Assembly (NCBI RefSeq): GCF_000247815.1 | Contig: NC_021672.1 | Span: 72,068,513-72,132,512, forward strand | DNA length: 64,000 nucleotides | Origin: Ficedula albicollis | Lineage: Eukaryota > Chordata > Aves > Passeriformes > Muscicapidae | Direction of reading: 5' to 3' | Shown: positions 45,059 through 56,407 of the stretch, piece after piece | Numbering within the stretch: the stretch's first letter is position 1 | Layout: each line of letters starts with the position of its first letter | Made by a program: the position numbers and the translations under genes | Notes under the pieces: generated by a model | What the model saw: the letters and a program-made list of their open reading frames with translations, nothing else | Told to the model about the DNA's origin: nothing | Database searches by the model: none

Positions 45059-47805
45059 ATTAAATATAAGGCCTTGTTTAGTTAAAAGAAGGGTTAATGC
45101 AGATTTTTCAGCCACCCCGTTTGTAAGCACATGCATTTCTGTGATGAGGCAAATGTAATCCTATGTGAGAATGCTTTATACAATGAATTAAATTAAATCT
45201 GCCACTTGAACTGGTTGTGGATATCAGGCACATGGAAAGTGATTAAGCAGCTGAGAGCTCAGTTACATACTTATTGTCAAGGAGGAAATCAAGAAATAAA
45301 GGGATTTCCCTGCCTAAGAGTCTAACAAAAGCAGACCAGGGAGCAAGGACAGAACCTGTTTTGGACAAAGTGTAGAACAAAGCCTTTGGTCTGTGCCACG
45401 TGGAGTGAACAGAAGCTAAGCTATGTTCAAACAGGAAGTTTGAAGGCTCTGTGCCTCATAACCTGAGGCCAATATTCACTTCATGAAGCCTTTTTGCATT
45501 TCAAGTACCTGAAGTCTTTTGTGTGAGAAAATTCTTGGTGGCAGATATGACTGACACTGTTTGAAGGTGCAATGACAAACATGCACGAGTGCTGCAGTCT
45601 GCCAATTTGCATCTAAGATACTAAATGGATCTAAATTTTCAACATAAACATGGCAGGAAAGCCATTGACACTTATTTGTACTGTATCAGCTACATTTCTT
45701 CAGAATCATGATTTTCTTTGTGCAGTACCTCTGTTTTGGTCTAATTCTGAAAATCATGATTAAGTGCTCACATGGTGCTCTTTTAAGCAGGCATGCTTGT
45801 CAAAATTATCAATAATTAGCACACAAATCTGTGTCTCCATGCCTGTATTTATCAGATATTTAAATAAGATACAGCTCATGAGGGATGTCGCTGCAGTTAA
45901 AGCGAATAAATTTACAGCAGGAAACAAAGGGCAGGTTTTCCATTGGCAGTAGGTGAGTTACCTGATTGCAGGGCTGGAGGGGACTCTTTTCACCCAGTAA
46001 TTTCCAAAATTCCTTGGTGTTTCCAGGAGATGAAGGATGGGGCATTTTGGCTGCTGTCTGGGTGCTAGATTGGAGCTGTCCTCCTGGTACAGTGCATGTA
46101 GTACACAAATTACAGAGCGAGTTTAACATACTGGCATCCACAATCTGGATTATCATGAAATATGATGTCTGTATGACTCTCGTTTTGTTGTCTGCTTAGG
46201 AATTGCAGTGGGCTCAGCTCAGTGAAGGCTTTACTCTGGATGTCTGGCTCTCGGGAAGAACAAAGTTGCTTTTATGCAACATTTCTCTGTTACAACTTTA
46301 AAGAAAATGTAATCTGAACACAGAAATTAGCTGCCAAATTCCACCCAGCCTTCCATACATTTGGTTATTTCCTGCAGGGCATTTGAAGTGCTACAATAGC
46401 AGAGATTTGTTTAGCATCTACTCTCACTTGAGAGTAAAGAAGGTTTTAATGAGCCACTGGGTCATGCTTTTCTGCCTGGGTTAAGAATGAACTCCAAAAA
46501 TTGCACCACAGAGATTCAGTGTGAAGGGCCAAACCCACCTCAATAATCCAAATATGTCCTGTCAGCCCTGGAACTCCAGGCAGCTGTGAAGACAGGTGAA
46601 CAGCTGGAGCACTATGCTTCAATGTGTTCTCACCTCTCACGCATCTCTAATCTTATTTATCCAGTGCCTTGATATTTAACTCCTGGATAGAAGATGTCAT
46701 GCCTCAGCTCTAGTTAAAAGTGAGTATTTTACAGAAAGACAAACAGAAATCCCCAAAATATTTGCAACTTCAGGATATATGAAGTTCATGGAGAAATAAG
46801 GTTTTTTCCCAGTAGCAAAAGAGGCTTGGAATAAGGAGCACAGCCCTTAGGAGGACAGAGGCTTAACTTCTGGGGAAATACAGTTCTGAAATAAAACATC
46901 AACACTGGGGAATGACATGGAACACACATGCAGCCAGGTTATTTTATGTTCAAACATGCACTCACTGAAAACTTGTATTAAGAGGACATTCTCCTTTCCT
47001 CAACACAAACCTGAATTGAATCTTGGTCTCTGAAAACTCTGAATAAAAACATAACCAGACACTTGAGAACAAGAAATGGGCAAATGTCTCATGAAAAAGG
47101 AAACCAGAAAGGAACCATTTTTGTAATTCCTGAACTCTCAACTCTGTTTAACATTTCTCACTAATGTACACCCCATACCAGGGATAACTCCACTGCAGGA
47201 ATGAAAAACAGCTTCAAAAGTTATTTGTGGTCATTTAACATTGTTCTAACATGGACACACCCTTACCCTCACTGTCCTGGACAGGAGAAGGACATTTTTT
47301 ACTTTCTGTGGCTGGCAACCATGACACTTCCTTGCTCTCTAGAAACACAAAGATGCTCTGGAAACAAAATATTTCTAGTCCTAACCTCTCCAGAAGGTAA
47401 GAAAAGTGCTTCTCATTGTCCTGCAAAGATGTACCCTGCTGGTTTGACCTTCTTAACTTGGTGAAATCAGTCCTTTGTATGCTACCAGAGCTACAACAGG
47501 CTCACCAGGAGCAGTAAAAAGCATGTGAAATGCCTTTCTGTCTCTCTACACACCTTCACAGACCCAAACTGAAATTCACCTAACTTCTTTTTCAGTTGTA
47601 CCAGGATTAACCATGTGTCTTGTTTTAGAAGAAGCTGCCTTAGGCAATTTACTACTCCAGGAGATTTGTAGCCTCCTGCAGGCTGCTGCCATCCCTGACC
47701 TGCAAGATCTTAAAAAAAAATATCTTTAAAAGAAATCTTTAACTACTTCCTTTAGAAATTAATGGTATCAGGAGCCATACAGTTTTGTGGCAGTGTTTTT
47801 CTCTA
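45059..47805. other. Intron sequence without recognised gene
   Basis: Nothing beyond ordinary AT-rich intron was recognised on either strand. Confidence 0.6.
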
Positions 47806-49012
47806 TGTCCTACTCACATACCCTTTTTAGGGTGAATTTAGTAATATCTAAGTGATCTAGATAAATCTCCTCTCTTTGCCATGTTTTCACAACAGGATGA
47901 TCAACACCTCTCCTCCCCCATGACATGACTGCAATCCCTTAGGGAAGGGCATGATGCAAGGCAAAACTCTGGTTCAGATTCAAGGTTAAGCTTCAGCTAA
48001 ATGTAAGGCCAGCCTGACAATGAGCCTAAGACCTTCCTGAAGTCTGCAGTAGTGATGATGTGACAATGGAGCAAATTGGATGTGACTCTTAGTATAATTT
48101 AAAAAACAAGCAAACAAAAAAAAACAAATACAGACTAAACAACAACGACCACGAAGCAGAAGTGAAAATTCATTGCTGGTACAATGGCAAGTCAGCCACT
48201 TGTAAAACTGAGGCTTAAGGGCTAAATAGATTAACCTGAGAAATATTCTTTAGAGAGTTCAAGGGGCTTATTTTTGCTCTCAGTTATGCTGAAGTCAAGG
48301 AAGTCCACTGTCATTTCAAGAAGTATTTCACCTCAATTTTTCAGTGCAGCTGCAGCAGACTGAGGTGGACCAGCAAGATACTCTGTCCTACTCACATACC
48401 CTTTTTAGGGTGAATTTAGTAATATCTAAGAGATCTAGATAAATCTCTCTTTGCCATGTTTTCACAACAGGATGATCAATGATCTAGATAAATCTCCTCT
48501 CTTTGCCATGTTTTCACAACAGGATGATCAACACCTCTCCTCCCCCATGACATGACTGCAATCCCTTAGGGAAGGGCATGATGCAAGGCAAAACTCTGGT
48601 TCAGATTCAAGGTTAAGCTTCAGCTAAATGTAAGGCCAGCCTGACAATGAGCCTAAGACCTTCCTGAAGTCTGCAGTAGTGATGATGTGACAATGGAGCA
48701 AATTGGATGTGACTCTTAGTATAATTTAAAAAACAAGCAAACAAAAAAAAACAAATACAGACTAAACAACAACGACCACGAAGCAGAAGTGAAAATTCAT
48801 TGCTGGTACAATGGCAAGTCAGCCACTTGTAAAACTGAGGCTTAAGGGCTAAATAGATTAACCTGAGAAATATTCTTTAGAGAGTTCAAGGGGCTTATTT
48901 TTGCTCTCAGTTATGCTGAAGTCAAGGAAGTCCACTGTCATTTCAAGAAGTATTTCACCTCAATTTTTCAGTGCAGCTGCAGCAGACTGAGGTGGACCAG
49001 CAAGATACTCTG
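47806..49012. repeat. Nested tandem duplication, about 0.58-kb unit
   Basis: Unit 47806-48383 is followed by a partial copy (48384-48480), then by the unit again from GATCTAGATAAATC (48481) to about 49012. Offsets are 578 and then 627. The partial copy has a 3-bp deletion (CTCTCTTTGCC against CTCCTCTCTTTGCC) and AAGAGATC instead of AAGTGATC. Confidence 0.95.
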
Positions 49013-51067
49013 CAATCACCACCCCTGCAGATACAAACTCTGCCCAGCTCCAGGCTAAATTCTTCCAGTGTCAGCTACACCAAAATGACAAAACCCGACA
49101 GTTTTGCTCAAGAGAACATCTTTTTCTGCCTAGGAAGAGGCACAAAGCAGCAGGTGGTATTTGTTTTTTGCCCTGCTGAAAGAAGGCAGTGCCCTGTGCC
49201 CCAATTCCAGACGGGGTTCCTCCTGGCAGTGCCATGCAGCTCACCCCTGTGACAGCCCTGACACCCCAGCACAGGCTGCACCCCGTGCTGGGAAGGCAGA
49301 GTGTTCATCCAGCCCCCTCAGGGCTGCCTCAGAAAGCAGCTGGCTGGAATAACTCAGGTAGGGCTTAATCCAAAGGCCACTGAAATCGGTGTAAAGCTTC
49401 CCACTGACTTCAGCCAGCTCCAGACTGGTACCTCAGGGCTTTATAAAACCACTGTCCCAGGCACAAGAGTCCTCCCTCTGCCCCTGGGGAGTAGGACAAA
49501 GCCTCTGCTTTGCACAGAACAATTAAAGATGCATCACCCCATCATCCCAACCCATCACCCCAACAGCTGAAAGTTTTCCTTTTTTCTTTCTTTTTCCCCT
49601 GACCTGCTCAGTCCAAAGCAGATACAGAATGCTGCCACACTTTGTCCTGGGTTTCCCAGCCTGAAAAGTCTCTTTTGCCCCCGAGGTACCCGAGCTGCTG
49701 GGTCCCTGCCAGGCTGAGCACATGCAATAAATCTGACAGCCTGGGAGAAAGCTGGACTGAGTCTCATATGTCTGCTCTTGGAAACTTGCCCCCTAGACAG
49801 GTCTGCAGTGCTGCTCCAAACACACTGATAGGCCTCCAGAGATCCAGACAAATATAAATAGTTTAAAAAAAAAAAAAAATCTGGCTGGACAAAATTTCTG
49901 GGTGGGTGCAGTGAGCCTGTGTGGGGAATCCAGAACGTCTGGAATACCTTGAAATTATAAGAATTTAAAATGAAAAAAAAAAAAAAACAAACCCACTTTG
50001 TTCCTGCGTTGGTGTCAATTTTTTTATCTGAGTTGCCACACCATGAACTACTAGCACATAGCAGGGGGAAATGCAATGTTAATCTTCAAAAGGCAGAATG
50101 ATTTCTAAGAATCAGCCCTAAGCAGATGAACCCGGAATGCCAACAAAGTACCAAAAATGATTTCTAAGAATCAGCCCTAAGCATATGAACCCGGAATGCC
50201 AACAAAGTACCATTTCCAACAGATTCCTAATGGATAAAAACACCCCAAAACACAAAGCCTAACATCAGACCACAAGGACTGAGGTTACACTAAGCTTCTC
50301 CAAAGATTAAACAGCTGGATGTCAGTGGCTCCAGCATCACAGACACTTGGGAACCTGACAGCACGTGCATCCTCACCAGTCCTGACACAGCCTCTGGCTC
50401 TGATGAAGGCATGACAACATCAAGTCACTCTACATTTCCACCCCTCAGTTTTTCTTGGGCACAGGCAGCTAGGAAGATGGGCTTCCAGTGTACATTTGTC
50501 CCAGGAAACCAAAATACATCAAGGCAACTGGGTGAGGTACAAGCACTGCTGGTGGAATGGCTGCTTGCATTTCCGGGTTTACTGTTCTGCTGAAAAAAAG
50601 CCTAAACAGTATATTGGAGACCTGGCAAGCATGTTACATCCTACACAGACATCCATCTGTCCATCTCTCAGCAGAAATGCTTGCAACCAGTGCTGCATTC
50701 CCCACAGCAAGGCTACAGCCCACTGATGGGAGTGCTGGGGGAAAAAAATAAAAATTCTGCTCAGAACTTACGGAGGAACATTTCCAACCTCCATGCTGCA
50801 CTTCAGGACTGCACAACCCACTTCATAAAACACGTGAAAGTGTTCAGAGGCAAGTCTGGCAAGCAGATTTCTGCAGCTTATGACATGGGAATGTGTTGTG
50901 GTCGTGTTATTAAAGGCAAGGATGATCCCCAAATCCCTAAAAATCTGAATTTGCCAAAACCAGTGCAGCATCACACATAATTTGTTATTAACTGCCCTTC
51001 CCCCTGTGCGAACACTGCAATGGGGGAACATGCTCAGCTCAGTTCCTGCCCCACATTGCCCTCAATG
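49013..51067. other. Intron sequence without recognised gene
   Basis: Slightly more GC-rich than the rest. It holds A-runs at 49865-49879 and 49973-49986 and the 59-bp repeat listed separately. No coding signal was recognised. Confidence 0.6.
50098..50211. repeat. 59-bp tandem duplication
   Basis: ATGATTTCTAAGAATCAGCC onward begins at 50098 and 50157, about 55 bp each. The one difference is AGCAGATG against AGCATATG. Confidence 0.95.
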
Positions 51068-51134
51068 GGATTTGGGAGGTCCCAGGAGGGAGGATTTGGG
51101 AGGTCCCAGGAGGGAGGATTTGGGAGGTCCCAGT
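51068..51134. repeat. 24-bp minisatellite, about 2.8 copies
   Basis: The unit GGATTTGGGAGGTCCCAGGA plus GGGA repeats at period 24. As 24 is a multiple of three it keeps an open frame (GGFGRSQE repeated), but there is no other sign of coding. Confidence 0.92.
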
Positions 51135-52596
51135 TCCCGGAGTCACATCCGAACTTGAGAATCAGACTCTGTTATTGTTCAGGCAAACCAAAAATAAAAA
51201 GGCCAGACTAAATTATTTTTAAGATCCTAAGATTTTTAAAGCAGCCTTGTGACTTTTAGGGGGCCTGACTCATTGTACTTGAATGCTTGAGGTTGGCAGC
51301 AGCAAAAGGAGTACGGCAAGATTTAGTGTACAGTAATTTATTGCTGAAAGCCTTAAATGTGTGGGAAAGGGCATGGAGCGCATCCGCAGTGATTAGGGAG
51401 AAAAAGGGACACAGGCCCAAGCCCTTCTCCTCCTCCAGGCTGCCACCAAGCTCCCCTCCTCCTTGAAAGCACCACACTGAACCCAACAGAGCAGCCCAGG
51501 CATGGAAAAACCACTTCCATCATCAGGATACACTTGGCACCCTGGATTTCAGCTCCAGGGATGGCAAAGCAGAGCCCACTGTCCCCAGCCCCTGTGGCTG
51601 TCCCTGCCTGCCCAGGTCACCCTGCAGCCTCTGCATGCTCAACAAGAGCCTGCAGGTCTTCAAAGAGAAGCCAAATGGAACTTTTCTACAGCAACTCCCA
51701 AGCTACAACCCCTAACATCCTCCACAGACCACCCAGGGCCTCTATTCCCAACAAACCCTACTTTCCTTTAACAGCTTTGCTTAAAGAAGAAGAGACTAAA
51801 AGGAAGTTCTTATTCAAAAGAATCAGAACAAAATGTGCTTAAACCTAGCTTTTATTTTTTAAAGTCAGTGCAGTGTTAATAAACTAAATCAAATCTTTTT
51901 ATCACAAAAATAAATTGAGCCTTTCTCCCTGCTTACCCCAGTGCAAATCATGAAATTTCATTAAAGCAAACAGAATTGTACAGGTGTAAAATGGGCTTAG
52001 TTAAGGAAATGTCATTCCCAGTATTTTCATGGTATTTCTTTCATAAATTGACATCATCATACCCACATCAAATTCTACTCTCATTTCACCAAAGTAAATC
52101 TGTAACAACCTACAGCAAATGCTGCTCATTGCCCACATAAGGTGACTGCAAATGAATAAAAAACAAGATGCACAAACACAACAGCAACTGCACTATAATG
52201 GCAGACAATCCCCACATATCCCATGCTGCATATACCAAGAGTTATCCCAGCTTTCCACTTATAACTTTATCTTTAGTGTATATAAAAACACCTGGCAAAC
52301 ACAAGCCCTTCTGCACAGCACTCAGACAGCATCTGAGGATGAGCCTTCCCTTCTGTGATTTCACACAGTTATATTCCACCTTTGCTGTTTCCTTTTATCC
52401 ATGCGGCAAAACAACTCAAGGCCTTGAGGAAATTAGGCAACACACACCCCTCAACTCCCCCCACGGCACTAGCTAAAGCCATTTTTTGGCACTTATGGTC
52501 AGCACAAGGACTCTGTGGAACTTGAGGCAGGAATTCTCACAGCCACTGCTACTCCAAGGGCAGCCACAGCACCACTTTCCAGATGTGCTAACTCAC
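51135..52596. other. Intron sequence next to the first coding exon
   Basis: Proximal intron. No further exon was recognised. The ORFs here read on the opposite strand to CALD1 or are low in information. Confidence 0.6.
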
Positions 52597-52667
52597 CTCT
52601 CTGCTTCCAGGCGCATTTCCTCACGCTTTTGCCTCCTGAGCTCTCTGCGGCGTTCAAAGTCATCCAT
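52597..52667 (-). CDS. CALD1: Caldesmon first coding exon (N-terminal exon of the gizzard/smooth-muscle-type isoforms)
   Basis: Reading the minus strand from ATG at 52667 gives 23 codons plus two bases: MDDFERRRELRRQKR, then EEMRLEAE, then AG of a split Arg codon. This is the known N-terminus of gizzard/WI-38-type caldesmon. The exon ends in AGAG followed by GTGAGT (intron starts at 52596), a near-consensus donor in phase 2. The next exon should supply the third base of Arg and then IAYQRNDDDEEE. The start context is CACCATGG, a strong Kozak match. Family knowledge: caldesmon binds actin, tropomyosin and calmodulin through its C-terminus and myosin through its N-terminal region, and restrains actomyosin ATPase on thin filaments. 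The charged Arg/Glu helix seen here begins that N-terminal region. Only this exon of the protein is in the window. Identification is by recalled sequence and is very secure; the species is unknown. Confidence 0.95.
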
Positions 52668-52708
52668 GGTGGGTGTTCAAGTGTCCCAAGCTCTGGAAAG
52701 ATCCAAAT
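52668..52708 (-). other. CALD1: 5' UTR part of CALD1 exon 2 with 3' splice site
   Basis: Upstream of the ATG on the minus strand, the sequence CATCGTCTCCCTTTTAG ends at 52709 and makes a good pyrimidine tract and acceptor. The exon would then start with ATTTGGATC at 52708 and carry 41 nt of 5' UTR with no upstream ATG. A second, weaker acceptor (CTTTCCAG, ending at 52693) could shorten the UTR to 25 nt (52668-52692). Which one is used cannot be told from sequence; cDNA would show it. Confidence 0.7.
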
Positions 52709-53420
52709 CTAAAAGGGAGACGATGGCTTAGGTGAGAGTGAACACACAAGGGATGCATTTAACCAACTCAGCCCGTTCAGTTCTGCTTTGCTGCCTCAAC
52801 TTCGCTGTAACTCTTTTCTTTTTCCATCAAAATGCTCAACTTCCTCAGCATTGCTGAGATAAATGAGATTAATGAAATGTCTTGTACAATAAACACAGCC
52901 TGTGCCTGCGCTTAGTTTCCTAGTTAAAATTAAATCAACATGCTTCAAGTAAGGACTGTACACATCTGCTAGCCACAGACCAGCTATTTGTAACGTCGCA
53001 GGTCTTTTCCACTAACAAAAGCAACAATTCAGCAGGATTTTTAACTTTGAGCTTCCAGTTTTTCACCACAGGTAGTAAAAGCACCGCACAAGGGAGCTCT
53101 TATTTTTTTTTAGTAGCACAGATAATTAAAAGTTCTGCAAAAGTTAGTCCCCGGCCGGCCGTCCCCACCCCCACCTTCAGAAACGTGCAAAAAGAAAAAA
53201 AAAAAAAAGAAAGTGAAGGGAAAATGAGAAAAGAAAGAAAAGGAAGAATTTTAAAGTGGGGGGGGGGAGAAAAAAGAGAATGAAAAGAGAAACAAGAAGA
53301 ATAAGCCACTACTTTTAAATACCACACAGAGGTCAACCCATGTACAAAGCCTGCTGAAAGAGCGAAAAGCAGCAATAATTTTTTTTGTAGTTTAATCCGT
53401 GCGTTTTGCCCGTGCCCTAC
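52709..53420 (-). other. CALD1: Predicted CALD1 intron 1 (about 0.7 kb)
   Basis: The intron is bounded by a donor GTAGGG at 53420 and the acceptor TTTTAG at 52709. It contains a purine-rich tract on the plus strand (pyrimidine-rich in the transcript) at 53189-53305 and a GGCCGGCC palindrome near 53151-53160 in a short GC-rich patch. No ORF resembling a known protein lies in it. The assignment depends on the exon 1 prediction being right; if transcription starts elsewhere, this is simply proximal 5' flank or part of a longer intron. Confidence 0.5.
53189..53305. repeat. Purine-rich tract (pyrimidine-rich in the CALD1 transcript)
   Basis: About 117 bases are almost all A or G on the plus strand, including A-runs and nine G at 53260-53268. 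In the sense strand this is a long C/U-rich tract starting about 115 nt after the predicted exon 1 donor. Confidence 0.85.
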
Positions 53421-53472
53421 CTTCTTGTTTATGATTTAGTCCATGAAGTATTTTCCCCTTTACAGCTCTTCA
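53421..53472 (-). other. CALD1: Predicted non-coding exon 1 of CALD1 (smooth-muscle-type transcript)
   Basis: On the minus strand the TATAAA at 53502-53497 is followed after about 30 nt by a purine-rich stretch. About 50 nt further on is a donor-like AACAAGAAG followed by GTAGGG (intron starts at 53420). A short 5' leader exon here would join exon 2 and give a leader of about 90 nt. The 5' end is only estimated from the TATA distance (about 53470, give or take 5). A short upstream ORF is possible: ATG at 53473 followed by 13 codons and TAA, and it may or may not be inside the transcript. This is inferred from core promoter and splice motifs, not from homology. Confidence 0.5.
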
Positions 53473-53496
53473 TATACAAAGCCTTCCCAGCCTCGG

Positions 53497-53502
53497 TTTA
53501 TA
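53497..53502 (-). promoter_or_regulatory. CALD1: TATA box of the putative CALD1 smooth-muscle promoter
   Basis: The minus strand reads GGGATATAAACC, a good TATA element about 25-30 nt ahead of the predicted exon 1 start, which in turn has a plausible donor about 80 nt downstream of the TATA. Being about 0.8 kb upstream of the first coding exon and about 0.5 kb downstream of a perfect CArG box supports the call. A second TATA-like GTATATG lies at 53477-53471 and could set a start about 25 nt lower. Confidence 0.55.
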
Positions 53503-53743
53503 TCCCATCAAGCTGACTATTACAGAATTCCCCTGCAGCCCCCAAACCAAAAATGACTACCAGAAAAGGGAAAGCTGCTCTCTTTTTGTCCCTGCTTTGT
53601 TTACAGAGCTGTCAGTGGTTAGTTAAACCCTGCCTGGAATCTGGCATTTAAGGCTTGCTCTGCGATTGCTTCCTGTGCAGGGCTGGAGGCCTCAGCTTCC
53701 TCTGCAATCCCAGCCCAGCATTTCCACCCCCCCAAAATCCGCC

Positions 53744-53808
53744 TTTTCCCAGCCTGCCCCCCCCCCCGGGGGGGGGGGGGGGGTTTTCCCAGCCTGTCCC
53801 CCCCCCCC
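53744..53808. repeat. Duplicated C-run flank around a 16-G run
   Basis: TTTTCCCAGCCTG and 11 C (53744-53767) are followed by 16 G (53768-53783), then TTTTCCCAGCCTGT and 11 C (53784-53808). The architecture is the same as at 5963-6095: a G run between two copies of one homopolymer-containing sequence. Confidence 0.9.
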
Positions 53809-54012
53809 AGGCAAAGCCACCGCTTCCAAAGGTGGCTCAGGAGCTGCTGAGGCTGAAGAAAAACGAAGCCAAGGTGCATTTGGACATGATCTGAGGCACT
53901 CTACAGAGGGAGCAAAGCCCTGTGGTTTTATATTCCAAGTGCCCTCCCCATGAAATCACTGGCACCAGCAAAGCCTTGCATGGCTTCAGGGAATCCGTGG
54001 CTTTTTCTGCCC

Positions 54013-54022
54013 CCTTTTTTGG
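54013..54022 (-). promoter_or_regulatory. CALD1: CArG box (serum response factor site) upstream of CALD1
   Basis: The minus strand reads CCAAAAAAGG, a perfect CC(A/T)6GG element, about 510 bp upstream of the TATA box. SRF/myocardin binding to CArG boxes drives smooth-muscle genes. From memory, the chicken gizzard-type caldesmon promoter is described as depending on a CArG-like element of this form, placed closer to the start site than here. The spacing in this assembly includes a probably artefactual C/G insert at about 53744-53808, so the true distance may be some 40 bp shorter. I noticed no other perfect CArG in the window by eye. Confidence 0.75.
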
Positions 54023-56117
54023 ATTAGAACACTGCTGAGGGCAGGGGTTTTGTGGAGGTTGTTTTATTAGTTTACTTTCCCCAGGGGTGTTTTTCTTTCT
54101 GATTTGTTCCCAGATTGAGGGATTTGAATTTTTTGTTGCTGTTGATGTGATTTTCCTCGTGTTTGTCTGGGGTTGTTTTGTGGGGATTCAAAGGAGAAGT
54201 TAATTTTGCAAATCTGATAGAGACGCTACAATTGCTGCTGCTTTACCTCTTTTTTTTTTTTTTTTTAATTCATTTAGACCATATATCTAAAAAGCACAGG
54301 ACTGAGGCACAGCCACTGCATGACATTCAGATTCCAATCCAAATCTCTTTCAAAAATCAGGAGGCACTTGGGAAATGAAGTTCAGGCCAACAGTTTGACC
54401 TTTAGCTTTAGCAAAGCCATACTAATGCAAGAACAGGAGTCACCAGGCAGAAGTCAGCTATTCAGTGGTGTTCACTGTCTTCCCAAAAATGACAAGCTGT
54501 CGTTCAGCCTCTAAGAACCACCAATAACATCAGTCTATCTAAACATTCCTCCTATTTCCACAAAAATCTATAATATATACAATATAATGCACATTTTTTA
54601 TACGTAACGTAAAAGCTAAGATTCTCAGAAGACTCAAAAATTGCTTTATTATTGATGTAGGTACCAATTATTAGAAGTGTTTTCGACAAACCACTTTTTG
54701 AAGTCTGCACATTTTAATGCTTCTTTTTTTAAGATAAATATTGTTCATTTGTAAAATCGTCCTGGGACAAAATATAACTCTCCACCCAGCTCCTCTCCAG
54801 GGCTTGCCTTCAAAGCCACTTTAAAAAGTTTCATTTTCTGAAAAGGAGAGAACTATCCCAAGAAAACTGTTTCAAAGGCAATGTTTCATTCAACCTTAAA
54901 AGAAGAAAAATTCCCTAGTTTTATTTCAAATACAAAATCTTTGGGTTTCAAATTAAAATGGAAAATATTTTGGTACCTCAATTTACTTTTTTCCCCCCAA
55001 ATTATTTCCAGGTATGTTTTTCATCAAATAAACACATAAGTATTTATCACATAGACGTAGGTGTCTGAAGTTATTTGACCAGTTCTATTCCCTTGGCATC
55101 CACACCTATGTGCAAATTATGGGAACATGGGCTACTCTCACAGTGTGAAAAGCCACTTAGCATTTTGTTTTTTCTACTTCAAAACAAGACCCTCAGCACC
55201 TTTTCGGATTTTATACACCACTGAAATAATCTGAAGTAAACTTTGGGGGGTTTTCCACCCCCAGATTCAAAAGAGGGACCTGTGGGAGAATTTACCAGCA
55301 TTGCCACACTGCTTGAATCAGAATCACTGCGAAGCATGTGCCCTGAAAATATAATTTCTCCCCCCAAAAAAATGTAATTCCAAAAGCCATACCAGTCCCT
55401 CCTTCCCTCTCTGCACTTCTCATCATGCCCTTCATCTTCAGGTCATTATGGTTTATTGCTAAAATTTGTTGAGTTTTTCACTGTCTTGCTAAAAAGTACT
55501 TTCTTCAAGGACAGCCACATTTAATCCCTCCCAGAACAAAGCACACACATGCAAATCCCACTCCCCTTTATGTCTCATCCCACGAGAGACTACGAAAATT
55601 TTTGCCTTTTCTCTTCAAGCTTTCATCCAGGTAGAAAATCAGAGGAAGGCATGGCAAAATATTTTGACAGTGCTTGGTGGGAATAAGCTTTTTGAAAGCA
55701 AACTGTAAATTGGCTGAGTAGAAATACACACACAATCATATAATTGTACAATCCAGTATGGAGAGAAAAATAACCTCCTGCTCTGGCTCAGATTTAAAAC
55801 TGTCCTCACCCTATTCCCAGCACTGGTTTCAGAGGCAATCCAGCATCCAGGGGGTCTTAAAAACAGTTGAACCAGCCTGGCAGCAAGCAGAATGCAAACT
55901 ACTGCTCAGGTCTTTGACCAGAATTGTGTTTCAAGATCTCCCAGTCACCTTTCCATGACTCTGCAGAGTGGATGACCATTACAGCTCCCAAGTGGCTTTT
56001 AGCATTGGCTTTCACAAGCCTTAATGAGCAACTGCTGAGATAAACTGATATATTTGCTTTAATTCCCACAAATAGCATTATAATAGCTGCTACCAAGCTG
56101 AAGAATTCCTCTATACA

Positions 56118-56407
56118 ACTAAAAGTTCACAGCCTTCAAGACAGTGGGTACCTGTTGCAACCTGCTAATTCCTTTCTGACCTTATTTTTCTTTTTGTTTT
56201 TTTCCCCTGAAATTTGCAGTAAGGAAACAGCAAATGAAAATGACCACTCATTCACATAGAACACTAAAAGTTCACAGCCTTAAAGACAGTGGGTACCTGC
56301 TGCAACCTGCTAATTCCTTTCTGACCTTATTTTTCTTTTTGTTTTTTTTCCCCTGAAATTTGCAGTAAGGAAACAGCAAATGAAAATGACCACTCATTCA
56401 CATAGAA
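56118..56407. repeat. 145-bp tandem duplication
   Basis: ACTAAAAGTTCACAGCCTT begins at 56118 (with a C insertion-like change, CCTTCAAG) and again at 56263 (CCTTAAAG). Other differences are CCTGTTGC against CCTGCTGC and one T in a T-run. Confidence 0.95.
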
